Source: Bryobacterales bacterium
GTDB lineage: Bacteria > Acidobacteriota > Terriglobia > Bryobacterales > UBA6623
Direction of reading: 5' to 3'
Length of the DNA stretch: 34,730 nucleotides
Assembly: GCA_022823865.1 (NCBI GenBank)
Contig: JAJEHF010000002.1
Location: 1-34,730, forward strand
Within the stretch, counting starts at the first letter, position 1. Each line of letters opens with the position of its first letter. Below, piece after piece: positions 1 to 8,678 of the stretch. The notes beneath the pieces are model-generated. The model searched no databases. It saw only the letters and a list, made by a program, of their open reading frames with translations, and was not told the origin of the DNA. A program made the translations under genes and the position numbers.

Positions 1-1
1 G

Positions 2-217
2 GGGGAAGAATTCGATGGCAGCCTGGAAGCAGCCGAGCGCGACAAGCAGGAACTACAGCAGCAAGTCAGCGCAGCAGAGCAGCGAGCCAGAGCAGCCGAG
101 CGGGACAAGCAGGAATTACGGCAGCGAGCGATCGAGGCAGAAGAGAGGGCGCGGGTTCTGGAGGAGCGACTCCGGCCTCTGACGGCCCATGCTCCTACGC
201 CGGAACGCAACCCCTAG
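2..217 (+). CDS. C-terminal end of a coiled-coil protein (partial; possibly a Uma2-like protein)
   Basis: The window opens inside this gene; the frame starting at base 2 stays open to a TAG at 215-217 and gives 71 residues. The visible part is highly charged and alpha-helical, with a 21-residue unit repeated twice (AAERDKQEL... at about bases 29-91 and 92-154), a heptad-rich pattern expected of a coiled coil. It ends in a short proline-containing tail (LTAHAPTPERNP). Uma2-family (DUF820) nuclease-like proteins often carry Ala/Glu/Arg/Gln-rich tails of this kind, so that family is one possibility, but no catalytic domain is visible and the identity is a guess. The frame itself is well supported by its composition and clean stop. 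Confidence 0.6.
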   Translation, partial: GEEFDGSLEAAERDKQELQQQVSAAEQRARAAERDKQELRQRAIEAEERARVLEERLRPLTAHAPTPERNP

Positions 218-372
218 AGTCGAAGCACCGTCTCGCAAGATTGCCCCCTTTTCGTGAGGAGCCATGTCGCTGCCTCATGATGCGCGGGCTCGTACCGGCA
301 ACGGCCCGCCTAGACCCGCAACCCGCAAGCCTAGTGTTTCGGGCATTGATGATCCAGATCAGTTTCCGATGA

Positions 373-543
373 TTCCATGTCTCACCTTGTCGGTCTGAGG
401 CTGGCTTCGCTAGAGACGTTAGCCCGTTTCGGGCGTTTCATCGAAACGTTCCGAAAGTCGATGAACCACTCTCGGAGGAGGAACGGGAAGTTGTCGCTGA
501 AGTGGATGAATGGTGCGAGCAAAACAGTGAGCCTTTTGCAAAA
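373..543 (+). pseudogene. Antitoxin-like gene, 5' part, interrupted by the insertion sequence at 544
   Basis: From about 460 the frame reads DEPLSEEEREVVAEVDEWCE, then QNSEPFAK, and meets the insertion sequence at 544. The acidic 'LSEEERE.V.E.DEW' block resembles the C-terminal half of small type II antitoxins, which often continue with a 'GIPHEEV...FG' tail. That tail (GKGIPHEEMMRNFG) lies at 2029-2070, just beyond the element, in the same frame. The 5' end is poor. A TGA at 370-372 precedes this frame with no clear start. An ATG at 377 opens a different frame with a plausible helix (LETLARFGRFIETFRK), so an old frameshift near 455 may also be present. Family assignment is from memory of the motif. 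Confidence 0.5.
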
Positions 544-2012
544 TTAGCGGGATAGCGGTTTTTAGGAGTAGGTCGGAGCGGGGCGCTGGGCCGGGTGGAA
601 ACAAGCTCACTCTCTGTTGGATGATGGAAGTTCCTAAACAAGCCATCTAGGCAACGGAGAGCGAACTTGTCCCTGAGAGCAACGATATCACAGTATTGGG
701 AGACCTTCCAGCAAGGTCTGTTCCCGTGGCTGGCCGAGGAACTGGGCCCGCTGAGCGAGCGCCACAAGTGCTTGGTGCAGGTGCTGGAAATGGTGCGCGT
801 GGAGGAGTGGCTGCCCGACCCGCGGGGTGGGCGGGGGCGGCCGCAGGAGAACCGGGCCGCGCTGGCGCGGGCCTTTTTGGCCAAGGCGGTGTTCGACGTG
901 CCGACCACGCGGGCGCTGCTGGAACGCTTGGGGCACGACCCGCAACTGCGGCGGCTGTGTGGCTGGGAGCGGGTCGGAGCGCTGCCCAGCGAGGCGACCT
1001 TCTCGCGGGCGTTCGCCGAATTCGCGGCCAGCGAGTTGCCCGGGCGGTTGCACGCCGGCTTGGTCGAGCAGAACCTGCAGGGCCACTTGGCGGGGCACGT
1101 CTCGCGCGATTCGACGGCCATTCCGGCACGCGAGGAGCCGACCCGTAAGCCCAAGCAAAACAAGGCGAAAGGCAAGCCCGGGCGACCGCGCAAGGGGGCG
1201 CAAGCGGCGTCCGAGCCACGGCGGCTGGAGCGGCAAGGGTCGATGACGCTGGAGGAGTTGCTGGCCGATCTGCCGACGGTCTGTGACATGGGCGTGAAGC
1301 GCAATGCGAAGGGGCATCAGGAGAGTTGGGCGGGCTACAAGCTGCACATCGACGCGATCGACGGGGGCCTGCCGGTGAGTTGCCTGCTAACGTCGGCCTC
1401 GTTGCATGACAGCCAAGCAGCGATCCCGCTGGCGAAGTTGACCGCCGGGCGGGTGGACAACCTGTACGACCTGATGGACAGCGCCTACGATGCGGAGGAG
1501 ATCCGGGCTTGCAGTCGGCAACTGGGGCACGTGCCGCTGATCGACAGCAACCCGCGCCGGGACGCGCGCAAGAAGGCGGAGCTGAAGCGCGAGGCACTGG
1601 CCCAGCGCAGCATCGGGCAGCTGACGCCGCAGGCGCGCCGCTATCACGAGCGCTCCAACGTGGAGCGCGTCAACGGGCGGCTCAAAGACGAGTTCGGAGG
1701 GCGGCACGTGCGCGTGCGCGGCCACCGCAAAGTGCTCTGTCACTTGATGTTCGGGATCGTGGCGCTGACGGTCGACCAGTTGATGCGGCTGCTGTTGTGA
1801 GTGCAGCGTCGGCCAGCAACCAGTAATCCAGCAGCGCGGCACCCGGAACAGCCGGGACAAGGGAAGCTGCGCCTAGCTGCGGCAGGGGTCCGGCCGAGTT
1901 CGTCAAATCATAATCATTTCTAATTGCGATTGCTGAATCTATTATCAATTCTAATCAGAGGTGAACTGAGCCTCGCATTCTGGACTCGCTTGTGGCGTGC
2001 CGGTTGGAATTC
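544..2012 (+). mobile_element. Insertion sequence, IS4/IS5-type, flanked by TGCAAAA direct repeats
   Basis: The transposase at 667-1800 lies between two copies of TGCAAAA (537-543 and 2013-2019). Removing 544-2012 plus one copy joins 'EQNSEPFAK' to 'GSSGKGIPHEE' in frame, which is what a 7-bp target duplication predicts. The implied element is 1469 bp, a normal size for a one-gene insertion sequence. Against the exact ends: I could not find convincing terminal inverted repeats just inside the two TGCAAAA copies, so boundaries are inferred from the duplication and the restored frame only. Confidence 0.55.
667..1800 (+). CDS. IS4/IS5-type DDE transposase
   Basis: This 377-residue protein catalyses excision and insertion of its element. 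An N-terminal DUF772-like region (about 25-130) is followed by an RNase H-fold catalytic core. The probable DDE triad is Asp148 (HVSRDSTAI), Asp271 (LMDSAYD) and Glu333 (SNVERVNGRLKDEFGG), the last in the usual IS4/IS5 'ER.N..LK..FG' context. A lysine/arginine-rich insert (about 157-190) lies between the first two acidic residues. The start is TTG at 667, chosen because GGAG at 656-659 sits 7 bases upstream. The frame is intact to TGA at 1798-1800, so the copy may still be active. The high-GC antisense frames are unlikely to be genes. Subfamily (IS5 or IS1182-like) is not settled. Confidence 0.9.
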   Translation: MSLRATISQYWETFQQGLFPWLAEELGPLSERHKCLVQVLEMVRVEEWLPDPRGGRGRPQENRAALARAFLAKAVFDVPTTRALLERLGHDPQLRRLCGWERVGALPSEATFSRAFAEFAASELPGRLHAGLVEQNLQGHLAGHVSRDSTAIPAREEPTRKPKQNKAKGKPGRPRKGAQAASEPRRLERQGSMTLEELLADLPTVCDMGVKRNAKGHQESWAGYKLHIDAIDGGLPVSCLLTSASLHDSQAAIPLAKLTAGRVDNLYDLMDSAYDAEEIRACSRQLGHVPLIDSNPRRDARKKAELKREALAQRSIGQLTPQARRYHERSNVERVNGRLKDEFGGRHVRVRGHRKVLCHLMFGIVALTVDQLMRLLL

Positions 2013-2165
2013 TGCAAAAGGCTCCAGTGGGAAAGGGATTCCTCACGAGGAGATGATGCGGAACTTCGGGCCGGATCACGTCGCGCAAGACCATCTGCAT
2101 CCGAAGGTTCAGACAGGCAAGCAGGGATCTGCCGAAGCTAAGCAAACAGGCATTTGCGGATCTGA
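1801..2165. other. Gene-free stretch: right end of the insertion sequence, antitoxin tail and possible toxin remnant
   Basis: 1801-2012 is the non-coding right part of the insertion sequence; the last 90 bases are AT-richer than the transposase gene. 2013-2100 holds the antitoxin tail. A shifted frame at about 2070-2203 reads FRQASRDLPKLSKQAFADL, which recalls the N-terminus of RelE/ParE-type toxins. It has no start codon and runs antisense into the hypothetical gene ending at 2166, so it is at most a relic. Confidence 0.35.
2013..2100 (+). pseudogene. Antitoxin-like gene, 3' part, beyond the insertion sequence
   Basis: The frame beginning with the second TGCAAAA copy reads AKGSSGKGIPHEEMMRNFG. 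'GIPHEE(V/M)(M/L)..FG' is a common C-terminal signature of small antitoxins that carry an upstream 'LSEEERE..' block, and such a block ends at 543 in the matching frame. The open frame continues beyond FG without antitoxin-like character, so the true end or a later frameshift is uncertain; the end given is approximate. Confidence 0.45.
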
Positions 2166-3311
2166 TCAGCCTGTGCCGATCCGGAGCCTGTCCAGCCGCT
2201 CGATGAACCGGAACTTGCGCTCGTGGCGTTGTCTGATGGAATGAACCCGCCTTGAGAAGGCGTCCACCGAGCCAGTCTCTTGCGCTAGCGCTTGCAGGTC
2301 GGCGAGCAAACTTGCCGCACGGTCGTAGCTGTCGGCGTTCCTGTTTTCGATCTGAGCATCGACTTCGCCCCAGACGCGCGCCCCCCGCCGTCTGACGGAA
2401 TCCAGCCGCACTTGCCGCACTCGTTCGGCCTCCTTGGCCTTGCGGAGACGTTCCGCTTCCTTCTGCGCAGCCCTTGCGGCCTTCCGCCGCTCGCGTACCG
2501 TTAGCGCCAGCTTGCCCAGTTCTGCGACCGTGCGGTGCTTGACCTTGGAGCGTCCTTTCGAAGCCTCCCCGGCGAGACGAATCTTGTTTTGGAGGTCGGC
2601 AGCTAAGTGCGGGTCGCGGTCGGCGGCTCGCAGGAGCAGCTCGACTTTCTCGCCTTCCGGAATGGCTTGGATCACTTTCTCGGGCAAACCGGCAGGTAAC
2701 TTCGCGCCGACAGTGCCGCTTGGAACTTCGGCGGCAGCTTGCACGAGGTCTGGATCAATCCGAAAGAACTTGGCGCATGCTTCGAGAGGGGCGGAGAGCG
2801 GCCCAATACCGGGAAGTGGCTCAACTTCCTCATCCCTGAGAAAGTCGCTCTGCACAGCGGTCAGCCAGAGTAGGTAGAACAACCGCAGATCGCCGCCAAG
2901 CAAGTCGTCGCGAAGCGCGGCCAGAGTCCCCATCCATCCGGCGCCCTTTTCCTCGGCATAGTATTCCTCGGCAGTGAAACAGATGTCGATGATGAGGTTT
3001 TCGCCCGAGACCACCAACTCAACCTCGTCGACCTCGCGGACAAATTGCTTGATCCGCGTAGGATCGATGAAGCGCTTTGGAACCCGGATCATCAACGCCC
3101 GGGTTCCGAAGTTGGAGATATACAGGTGCAAGTCGAACCAGCGCTGCATCAACTTGCGGGGGTCGCCGCCGAAATCTCCCCAGTGGTACGTGTTCGTAAA
3201 GCTCGTGGCGGTGATCTGCGCTCTGGACGAGAGCCGCCGCAACGCCTTTTGGTCGGCCTCCGTTAGCGGACGGTCGACAGCCTGAAACTCGTAATACTGG
3301 TACTCGCTCAC
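2166..3311 (-). CDS. Conserved hypothetical protein with charged C-terminal coiled coil
   Basis: This 381-residue protein begins MSEYQYYEFQAVDRPLTE and then has 'SSRAQIT.TSF.N.YHWGDF.GDP..LM.R.FD..LY..N.GTR.L'. I recognise this opening from uncharacterised bacterial proteins often found beside SWIM zinc-finger genes, but no function is established and no such neighbour is here. Residues about 1-190 look globular, 190-270 are helical, and about 275-300 form an Arg/Lys/Glu-rich coiled coil (RRKAARAAQKEAERLRKAK). No signal peptide or membrane segment is seen. The start is GTG (3309-3311) with GGAG about 9 bases upstream. It ends at TGA 2166-2168, next to the toxin-like relic on the other strand. 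Confidence 0.8.
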   Translation of the reverse strand: MSEYQYYEFQAVDRPLTEADQKALRRLSSRAQITATSFTNTYHWGDFGGDPRKLMQRWFDLHLYISNFGTRALMIRVPKRFIDPTRIKQFVREVDEVELVVSGENLIIDICFTAEEYYAEEKGAGWMGTLAALRDDLLGGDLRLFYLLWLTAVQSDFLRDEEVEPLPGIGPLSAPLEACAKFFRIDPDLVQAAAEVPSGTVGAKLPAGLPEKVIQAIPEGEKVELLLRAADRDPHLAADLQNKIRLAGEASKGRSKVKHRTVAELGKLALTVRERRKAARAAQKEAERLRKAKEAERVRQVRLDSVRRRGARVWGEVDAQIENRNADSYDRAASLLADLQALAQETGSVDAFSRRVHSIRQRHERKFRFIERLDRLRIGTG

Positions 3312-3843
3312 TGGACTGAACTCCGTGTTTTCCGCATTCTAGTCGCTTGCATGGGGGGCCACGATCTGCGTACGAACACGGCCCGTTGAACAGCATCCCA
3401 TCCGTGCCACGGGAGCGGAGAAGGTCGCGGCCCGGCATCGAATGCGTTCAGCTGCCCACCAGTCCGGATTCGCGGCGGCCACGCCAAGCGGCCAAGCCCG
3501 CCCGTGTCGGGGCGGTTGTCACCCTGTATATCGCAAGCGCCAACCGGGCCGAGTCGGAAACCCAAGTCACGACGCCATTCCAAGGCCCGCTACACGAAAC
3601 AACTTGCGCACGACGATGTCAAACACTGTCTGGCCGAACAGCCGAGCCCGCCCCTTGCTGACATCTCGACGCAAGGGATTCGAAGCCGTCCCGTTCGTGC
3701 CCCTGCCCGCGCACCGGACAGCCCCGCAACTCTAAGACCCAACGTCCAGCAAGACAGTGAGACGCCTGCGCTGCCATATTCGCACGCGCTCCGTTGTGCG
3801 CTGAGGATTACGGATGCCTTCGAAGGCCAAGCAAGGCCAACAT
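3312..3843. other. Gene-free stretch between two minus-strand genes
   Basis: About 530 bases with several overlapping open frames in both directions, all rich in Arg/Pro/Ser and without recognisable motifs, as expected of non-coding GC-rich DNA. No tRNA, repeat or clear terminator was seen. It presumably carries the upstream region of the gene starting at 3311. Confidence 0.5.
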
Positions 3844-4464
3844 TCAATCACTACGGCTCTTGCGCAGGGCTCGCTGACGAAGCAACGGTCCGCGGCGGCG
3901 CCGAGCGAATTCGGCAAGCCAAGTCCGAATTCGCGGCAAGTCGATATCGTCCGGGTCAAAACGCTTGTAGTATCGCGACTCGTACCAAGCCGTCAATTCG
4001 TTGTGATCCCTGTGGCCCGGGTTGAGCGCGGCTTCGAGGAACTCCTGGTACCCAATGAAGCCCCCGCAGTCTTCGGGAGGACAGCGCTTGGCCCCGTCAA
4101 CGAAGGCCGGATAGTCGATATCGGCATCCCCAGTGCGGACCTCCTCGATGACGATGTCGTGTTCCCAGCTATCGCCGAAATCGTACAGATAGGTGAACCG
4201 CCGGATTCCGCGGCCCACAAGCATCTGCAGCCGGGTGTTTTCGGCTTTGAAGGGCTTCCAGTCGGCATCGTACGGCACGGGCTCTCCGTAGCTTCGATCC
4301 CCGACCCTGAACTCGAACAGATGGCAGTTGGTCCAGCCGACGGTGAGCTGAATGATATGGTGCAACGACATCAAGGTTGCTGAGAGCGGCACGTCAACGC
4401 GGCGCCAGACAGCAGGCTCGACATTCTGCAGTTCGATTCGGATGCGGGCGATCGGTTCGTCCAT
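3844..4464 (-). CDS. Plasmid pRiA4b ORF-3-like family protein
   Basis: A 206-residue protein of the pRiA4b ORF-3 family (PF07929), whose biochemical role is unknown. Family hallmarks are visible in order: the 'IRIELQNVEPAVWRRVDVP' opening strand, 'L..LHHIIQLTVGW...HLFEF', 'FTYLYDFGDSWEHDIVIE' near residue 95, and 'CPPEDCGGFIGYQEFLEA' near residue 135. The paired cysteines of the last block may bind metal, which is inference. The C-terminal 20 residues are very basic. The start is ATG at 4462-4464. A TAGAAT box on the minus strand at 4478-4473 lies 8 bases upstream and there is no Shine-Dalgarno sequence, so the message may be leaderless. Confidence 0.9.
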   Translation of the reverse strand: MDEPIARIRIELQNVEPAVWRRVDVPLSATLMSLHHIIQLTVGWTNCHLFEFRVGDRSYGEPVPYDADWKPFKAENTRLQMLVGRGIRRFTYLYDFGDSWEHDIVIEEVRTGDADIDYPAFVDGAKRCPPEDCGGFIGYQEFLEAALNPGHRDHNELTAWYESRYYKRFDPDDIDLPRIRTWLAEFARRRRGPLLRQRALRKSRSD

Positions 4465-4792
4465 AGCGACTCATTCTAAGCTTCATGGCCAGCCTGTCAG
4501 TCCTAATCGTGGATGCGCTTCACGATGACTGGAACAGTATTGGACGGTCTCCGTGCGGTGCAGTCGGAACGCGGAGCATGAGGAGGAATCCTAGCGGATT
4601 CGCATCCAAGGAATTGACATGGCATGCACGTTTGGACTGCTGCCAATCGCTGCTATATCAACTACTTATCGACTTCAAAGAGAGATCCAACCGAATCCTG
4701 ACGCGGCACTAGAATGATGGCGAGAGCCTAGCGAGCCGAGTCGGCTGCGGCGATTGCACCAAGCGACTCGAACTGTTGAGAGCGGGGCCGAA
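4465..4792. other. Gene-free stretch between divergent genes
   Basis: About 330 bases separating the minus-strand pRiA4b-like gene from the plus-strand unknown gene. It holds the -10-like box at 4473-4478 and an AT-richer patch around 4660-4720. Short open frames here have no recognisable motif. Confidence 0.5.
4473..4478 (-). promoter_or_regulatory. Putative -10 box for a leaderless transcript
   Basis: TAGAAT on the minus strand, 8 bases before the ATG of the pRiA4b ORF-3-like gene. At this distance transcription would begin at or next to the start codon. No convincing -35 box was seen. Confidence 0.4.
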
Positions 4793-5476
4793 ATGTCAGA
4801 CGAGATACAGGATTTCGAAGACCTCGACTACGAGCAGATGGAGCGGCTGGAGGAGCAGAGGGAGCTGACTCCAGCCGGAATCGCGAGGCAGAACTTCATA
4901 CAGTTGCAAAGGTGTCGAGACTTCCGGTCTGTCGCCGATCTCGTCGTGGAGGCATGGTGCCGACACTCCGATGTAGACGCCGTTTCGGTAATCTGCTCGG
5001 TCGCTCGGACCCCTTGGAAGGAAGTGCCTCGCTTCCAACCGTACCGCCGGGACGGCATCCAACTTTGGCATGCATGGGGTGATATGGACTTGGCCGCGTG
5101 GCCCTACGAGAAACGGGATCTGGATGGGCTGCGCAAGGCCAAGAATAAGGCCGTGGCTGGCTACCGCAACGATCTTGGAGGTGGCGTGGCCAGCCACCAA
5201 GTCGACACCTTCCTGCTGGATGCGGGCACGAGGAGCTATCGCGGACCCCTACGCCCGTTCAACCGCTGCCCCAAGCGAGGCCAGATGGAGTGCTTGGTGC
5301 CGGGATGCGGCAGCACGCCCTTCCTAAAGAAAGTCCGAGGCTTCCAATGGCGTCGGGAGGCCATTGCGGAAGCCCGCTCGGTCCGATTGTTTGACCGTTC
5401 CACTGGCCTCATGCGGCGAGCGTCGTCGCTGCCACTGCCGAATCCACACTACGAGCCACAGGTCGCTACGCACTGA
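4793..5476 (+). CDS. Hypothetical protein
   Basis: I do not recognise this 227-residue protein. It opens with an acidic helix (MSDEIQDFEDLDYEQMERLEE), has a Trp/Arg-rich middle (TPWKEVPRFQPYRRDGIQLWHAWGD split over about residues 74-97) and a region with two spaced cysteines (ECLVPGCGSTPF) near 177-188. No signal peptide or transmembrane helix is evident. ATG at 4793 was chosen over an upstream in-frame TTG at 4754 because the intervening residues are not protein-like. Codon composition fits neighbouring genes, but the last 40 residues look less natural, so a frameshift near 5390 is possible. The AAA-ATPase gene follows after 64 bases on the same strand. Confidence 0.55.
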   Translation: MSDEIQDFEDLDYEQMERLEEQRELTPAGIARQNFIQLQRCRDFRSVADLVVEAWCRHSDVDAVSVICSVARTPWKEVPRFQPYRRDGIQLWHAWGDMDLAAWPYEKRDLDGLRKAKNKAVAGYRNDLGGGVASHQVDTFLLDAGTRSYRGPLRPFNRCPKRGQMECLVPGCGSTPFLKKVRGFQWRREAIAEARSVRLFDRSTGLMRRASSLPLPNPHYEPQVATH

Positions 5477-5540
5477 GTGGATTGATTTACAGCAGTGAGG
5501 AAAGTGCCCCCCTGGGGTGTACTGTAAGAGAGCCTGAGCC

Positions 5541-7088
5541 ATGGATCGGCGCCTCCTGCCCATCGGCATTCAGACCTTTCGCGAGATACGCGAGAGTAAC
5601 TGCTACTACGTCGACAAGACCGGGTACGCGCTGCGCTTGGCCCGGCAGGGCAAATACTACTTCCTGTCGCGCCCGCGGCGTTTTGGCAAGAGCCTATTCG
5701 TCGACACCTTGAAGGCTCTGTTTGAAGGCCACCGCGACCTATTCGCGGACACACATGCCGCCGACCACTGGGACTGGTCCGTCAGATATCCGGTCGTGCG
5801 GCTCGACTTCAGTGCGGGAGACTTCACCGAAGCAGGTTACTTGCAGGCCAACCTGAGGGCACAATTCGATGCCATCGAGGAAGACGCCGGGATGGAACAG
5901 CGCTACGAAACCGGCCCGGAACGCTTCAAGGATCTGCTGCGCCGATTGCATCGTCAATCCGGCCAGCGAGTCGCGGTGTTGGTCGACGAGTACGACAAGC
6001 CAATCCTTGATGCCTTGCAACAGCCCGACATCGCCCGTTCCCACCGCGACTACCTGCGTGGCCTCTACAGTGTGATCAAGGCCTGCGATTCCCACATTCG
6101 TTTCTGTTTCCTGACCGGCGTGAGCAGGTTCTCCAAGGTCAGCCTGTTCTCAGGACTGAACAATCTCATCGACATCACGTTGGAGGCACCCTACTCGGCC
6201 ATTTGCGGCTACACGGAGGAAGACCTCGACACAGTATTTGCGACGGAACTGCGGGGTCTGGACCGCCAGGCAGTCCGGGAGTGGTACAACGGCTACAACT
6301 GGGGCGGCGAGCCGCCGGTTTATAACCCATTCGACCTGCTGCTGTTGTTTCGCAAGCGCGAATTCAATTCGTGGTGGTTCCAGACGGGCACGCCGACGTT
6401 CTCGGTGGAGACCCTCATCGGGCGCAACATCCCGATTACTGACCTCGACGGCATGCTCGCCAGCGAGGGCGACCTAGGCATGTTCGACATCGACGGTATC
6501 GCCCCCGAAGCACTGCTCTTCCAGACCGGATACCTTACGCTGGGCGGCCGGGAGATGTGCCACGGCCAGCGGCGCTATCGGCTGGTCTACCCCAACCGCG
6601 AGGTGCGCCAGAGCCTCACCGCGAGTCTGCTCACATACTTGACGGGAAGAGACCCGCTACGGGAGAAGCACCGTAGCGCGCTGGGGGAACTGCTTGCTAG
6701 CGGCGATCTAGTTGGGTTGGAGCGGCGCGTGAAAGCGTTGTATGAGAGCATTCCCTACGAGTGGCACACCCGCAACGAGATCTCACGGTACGAGGGCTAC
6801 TACGCGAGCGTGTTCTTCGGGTACGTCTCCGGGCTCGACGTCGAGGTGACGGTGGAAGACAGCAGCAACCGCGGACGGCTGGACATGGCGGTCCGGGCGG
6901 AGAACCAGATGTACCTGTTCGAGTTCAAGCTGCTGCAGAGCGGCGCAGACGGCACGGCGCTGGCACAACTGAAGGAGCGAGACTACGCGGCCAAGTACCG
7001 GCACCTAGGCGTGCCGATCCATCTGGTCGGAGTGGAATTCAACGCAACGACGCGCACCTTGGTCGGTTTCGAAACCGCAATCGCCTGA
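5541..7088 (+). CDS. AAA-ATPase-like / PD-(D/E)XK nuclease-superfamily protein
   Basis: A 515-residue two-domain protein of a type often expanded in bacterial genomes: an N-terminal AAA-ATPase-like domain (PF09820) and a C-terminal PD-(D/E)XK nuclease-superfamily domain (DUF1703, PF08011). Seen directly are the opening 'LPIGIQTFREIRESNCYYVDKT', Walker A 'SRPRRFGKS' with Lys50, Walker B 'VAVLVDEYDKPI' with Asp149/Glu150, and a nuclease-like core with Asp448 (GRLDMAV), Glu461 and Lys463 (YLFEFKL). Length matches the family. Function is unproven; mobility, defence or regulation have all been suggested for relatives. ATG at 5541 is the natural start because the conserved N-terminus begins there. 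TACTGT at about 5519 could be its -10 box. Confidence 0.92.
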   Translation: MDRRLLPIGIQTFREIRESNCYYVDKTGYALRLARQGKYYFLSRPRRFGKSLFVDTLKALFEGHRDLFADTHAADHWDWSVRYPVVRLDFSAGDFTEAGYLQANLRAQFDAIEEDAGMEQRYETGPERFKDLLRRLHRQSGQRVAVLVDEYDKPILDALQQPDIARSHRDYLRGLYSVIKACDSHIRFCFLTGVSRFSKVSLFSGLNNLIDITLEAPYSAICGYTEEDLDTVFATELRGLDRQAVREWYNGYNWGGEPPVYNPFDLLLLFRKREFNSWWFQTGTPTFSVETLIGRNIPITDLDGMLASEGDLGMFDIDGIAPEALLFQTGYLTLGGREMCHGQRRYRLVYPNREVRQSLTASLLTYLTGRDPLREKHRSALGELLASGDLVGLERRVKALYESIPYEWHTRNEISRYEGYYASVFFGYVSGLDVEVTVEDSSNRGRLDMAVRAENQMYLFEFKLLQSGADGTALAQLKERDYAAKYRHLGVPIHLVGVEFNATTRTLVGFETAIA

Positions 7089-7542
7089 ACGATCAGCGGT
7101 CACCTGGGCTCCGCTCGCGCTGCGAGCTTCCCGGGGGTTGCCCGCCAGCGCATCTGGTTTGCGACCTGCTAACGGCAGTCTTGGTTGGAGCCAAGAGGCG
7201 TCGGCCAGGCTGGAGTAATCTGCGGCGGAGCATGTGTCATGGGCTCGGAGGTCGGCGCATACAGACGAAACAACCTGTTCCCTTGAATCTCGTTCGAGTT
7301 CTTCGTTGCGTCGAGTATTCGATCACTCGACATTTCGGTAATGGCGGAGGACTGTTCGATGGGTGTTTAGTGCAATCGTCCACCGCCACCGTGCGCCCGG
7401 TTGCATCGCGGACCACGGGATGGCCAACCAAGCCGTCGCCATAGCGGTCCCGCCCTGTGCATGAGGTCCCATGATAGACTGCGGCAGGCCCGCCGGAACT
7501 GCAGCGCGGCGAACTCGCCGCGGAGCAGATCGAGACTGGGAA
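7089..7542. other. Gene-free stretch upstream of the D-threonine-aldolase-like gene
   Basis: About 450 bases with no convincing gene. Open frames on both strands are Arg/Pro-rich shadows. A TAGACT at about 7475-7480, roughly 60 bases before the next start codon, is a possible -10 box. No hairpin-plus-T-run terminator was seen after 7088. Confidence 0.45.
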
Positions 7543-8640
7543 ATGCACATCTCGAGCCTCGACACCCCTGCCCTGCTGGTCGACCTCGACAAGACCGAGG
7601 CGAATCTGGACCGGGCCGCCAACTACGTCCGGAGTCACGGCCTGCTCCTGCGCCCGCACACAAAGACGCACAAGTCGCCTCTGATCGCACGGATGCAGCT
7701 GGACCGGGGCGCGGCCGGGCTGACCGTCGCCAAGGTGGGCGAGGCCGAAGTGATTGCTCGCGACGGAGTGCCTAACCTACTGCTGGCGTACCCGGTCTGG
7801 GGCGACGCCAAGTGGCATCGTCTGGTCGAGGTCGCCAAGAGACTGCCGGTTACGGTAGCGCTGGATAGCGCCGAGGCGGCAAGCGGCCTGTCACGCCACG
7901 CGCAGCGGGCGGGAATCACCCTCGGGATCTTGGTCGAAGCCGATCTGGGCATGCGGCGCTGCGGACTGCCGCCTGGGGAAGGCTTGGTCCGGCTGGCTCA
8001 AGCCATCAGCGCCATGGGCGGGCTGCGGCTTGAGGGCCTGATGTTCTACCCGGGCCATATCAACCTTGCCGCTGAGGCCGGCGAGCAGCAACTCGAAACC
8101 CTGCGCAGCGAACTGCGGGCGGTGATCGAAAGCTTCCGGACGAGCGGCCTGCCCACCGATGTGGTCAGCGGCGGATCCACGCCGACTCTGTTTCAGTCGC
8201 ACACGATCGAGGGCATCACGGAGATCCGGCCGGGCACCTACGTTTTCAACGACCGGACGCAAGTCGCGGCCGGCGCCTGCACATGGCAGGACTGCGCCGT
8301 GACGGTCCTGGTCACCGTGGTGTCGACTCCACGACCGGACGCGGCGGTCATCGACGGTGGCTCCAAGACATTCACGTCGGACCCGCTGCGCCCGGGCGGG
8401 GACGGCTGCTTCGGCCGGGTCGTGGAGATGCCCTCGGCCCGGTTCCATAAAATGAACGAAGAGCACGGCCTGCTGGACTTGCGAGAGCATGCCGGGCCGC
8501 CGCCGCGCATCGGGCAGCGGCTCAGGATCATACCCAACCATGTGTGCGTCACCGTGAACATGCACGAAACGGCCCGCGGCTTGCGCGGCGAGACCGTGCA
8601 GCAATCCTGGCCGGTGGCAGGACGGGGCAAGCTCCAATGA
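7543..8640 (+). CDS. D-threonine aldolase / D-serine dehydratase-like PLP enzyme
   Basis: A 365-residue fold-type III PLP enzyme of the DSD1/D-threonine-aldolase family, which acts on D-3-hydroxy amino acids. It opens 'LDTPALLVDLDKTEANLDR', and Lys41 in RPHTKTHK is the expected Schiff-base lysine. 'EADLGMRRCG' and 'FYPGHIN' belong to the barrel, and 'VVSGGSTPT' forms the phosphate-binding region. The C-terminal metal site reads PNHVC: a His-X-Cys pair as recalled for Zn-dependent D-serine dehydratases, whereas classic D-threonine aldolases have His-X-Asp. Substrate therefore stays open. ATG 7543 was preferred to an upstream ATG at 7471 because family homology begins here. RidA follows after 38 bases, a sensible partner because dehydratases of this type release reactive enamines. 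Confidence 0.88.
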   Translation: MHISSLDTPALLVDLDKTEANLDRAANYVRSHGLLLRPHTKTHKSPLIARMQLDRGAAGLTVAKVGEAEVIARDGVPNLLLAYPVWGDAKWHRLVEVAKRLPVTVALDSAEAASGLSRHAQRAGITLGILVEADLGMRRCGLPPGEGLVRLAQAISAMGGLRLEGLMFYPGHINLAAEAGEQQLETLRSELRAVIESFRTSGLPTDVVSGGSTPTLFQSHTIEGITEIRPGTYVFNDRTQVAAGACTWQDCAVTVLVTVVSTPRPDAAVIDGGSKTFTSDPLRPGGDGCFGRVVEMPSARFHKMNEEHGLLDLREHAGPPPRIGQRLRIIPNHVCVTVNMHETARGLRGETVQQSWPVAGRGKLQ

Positions 8641-8678
8641 GGCGCGGCGCAGTCAAGACTTGAGAAGGAAGCGGCAAC

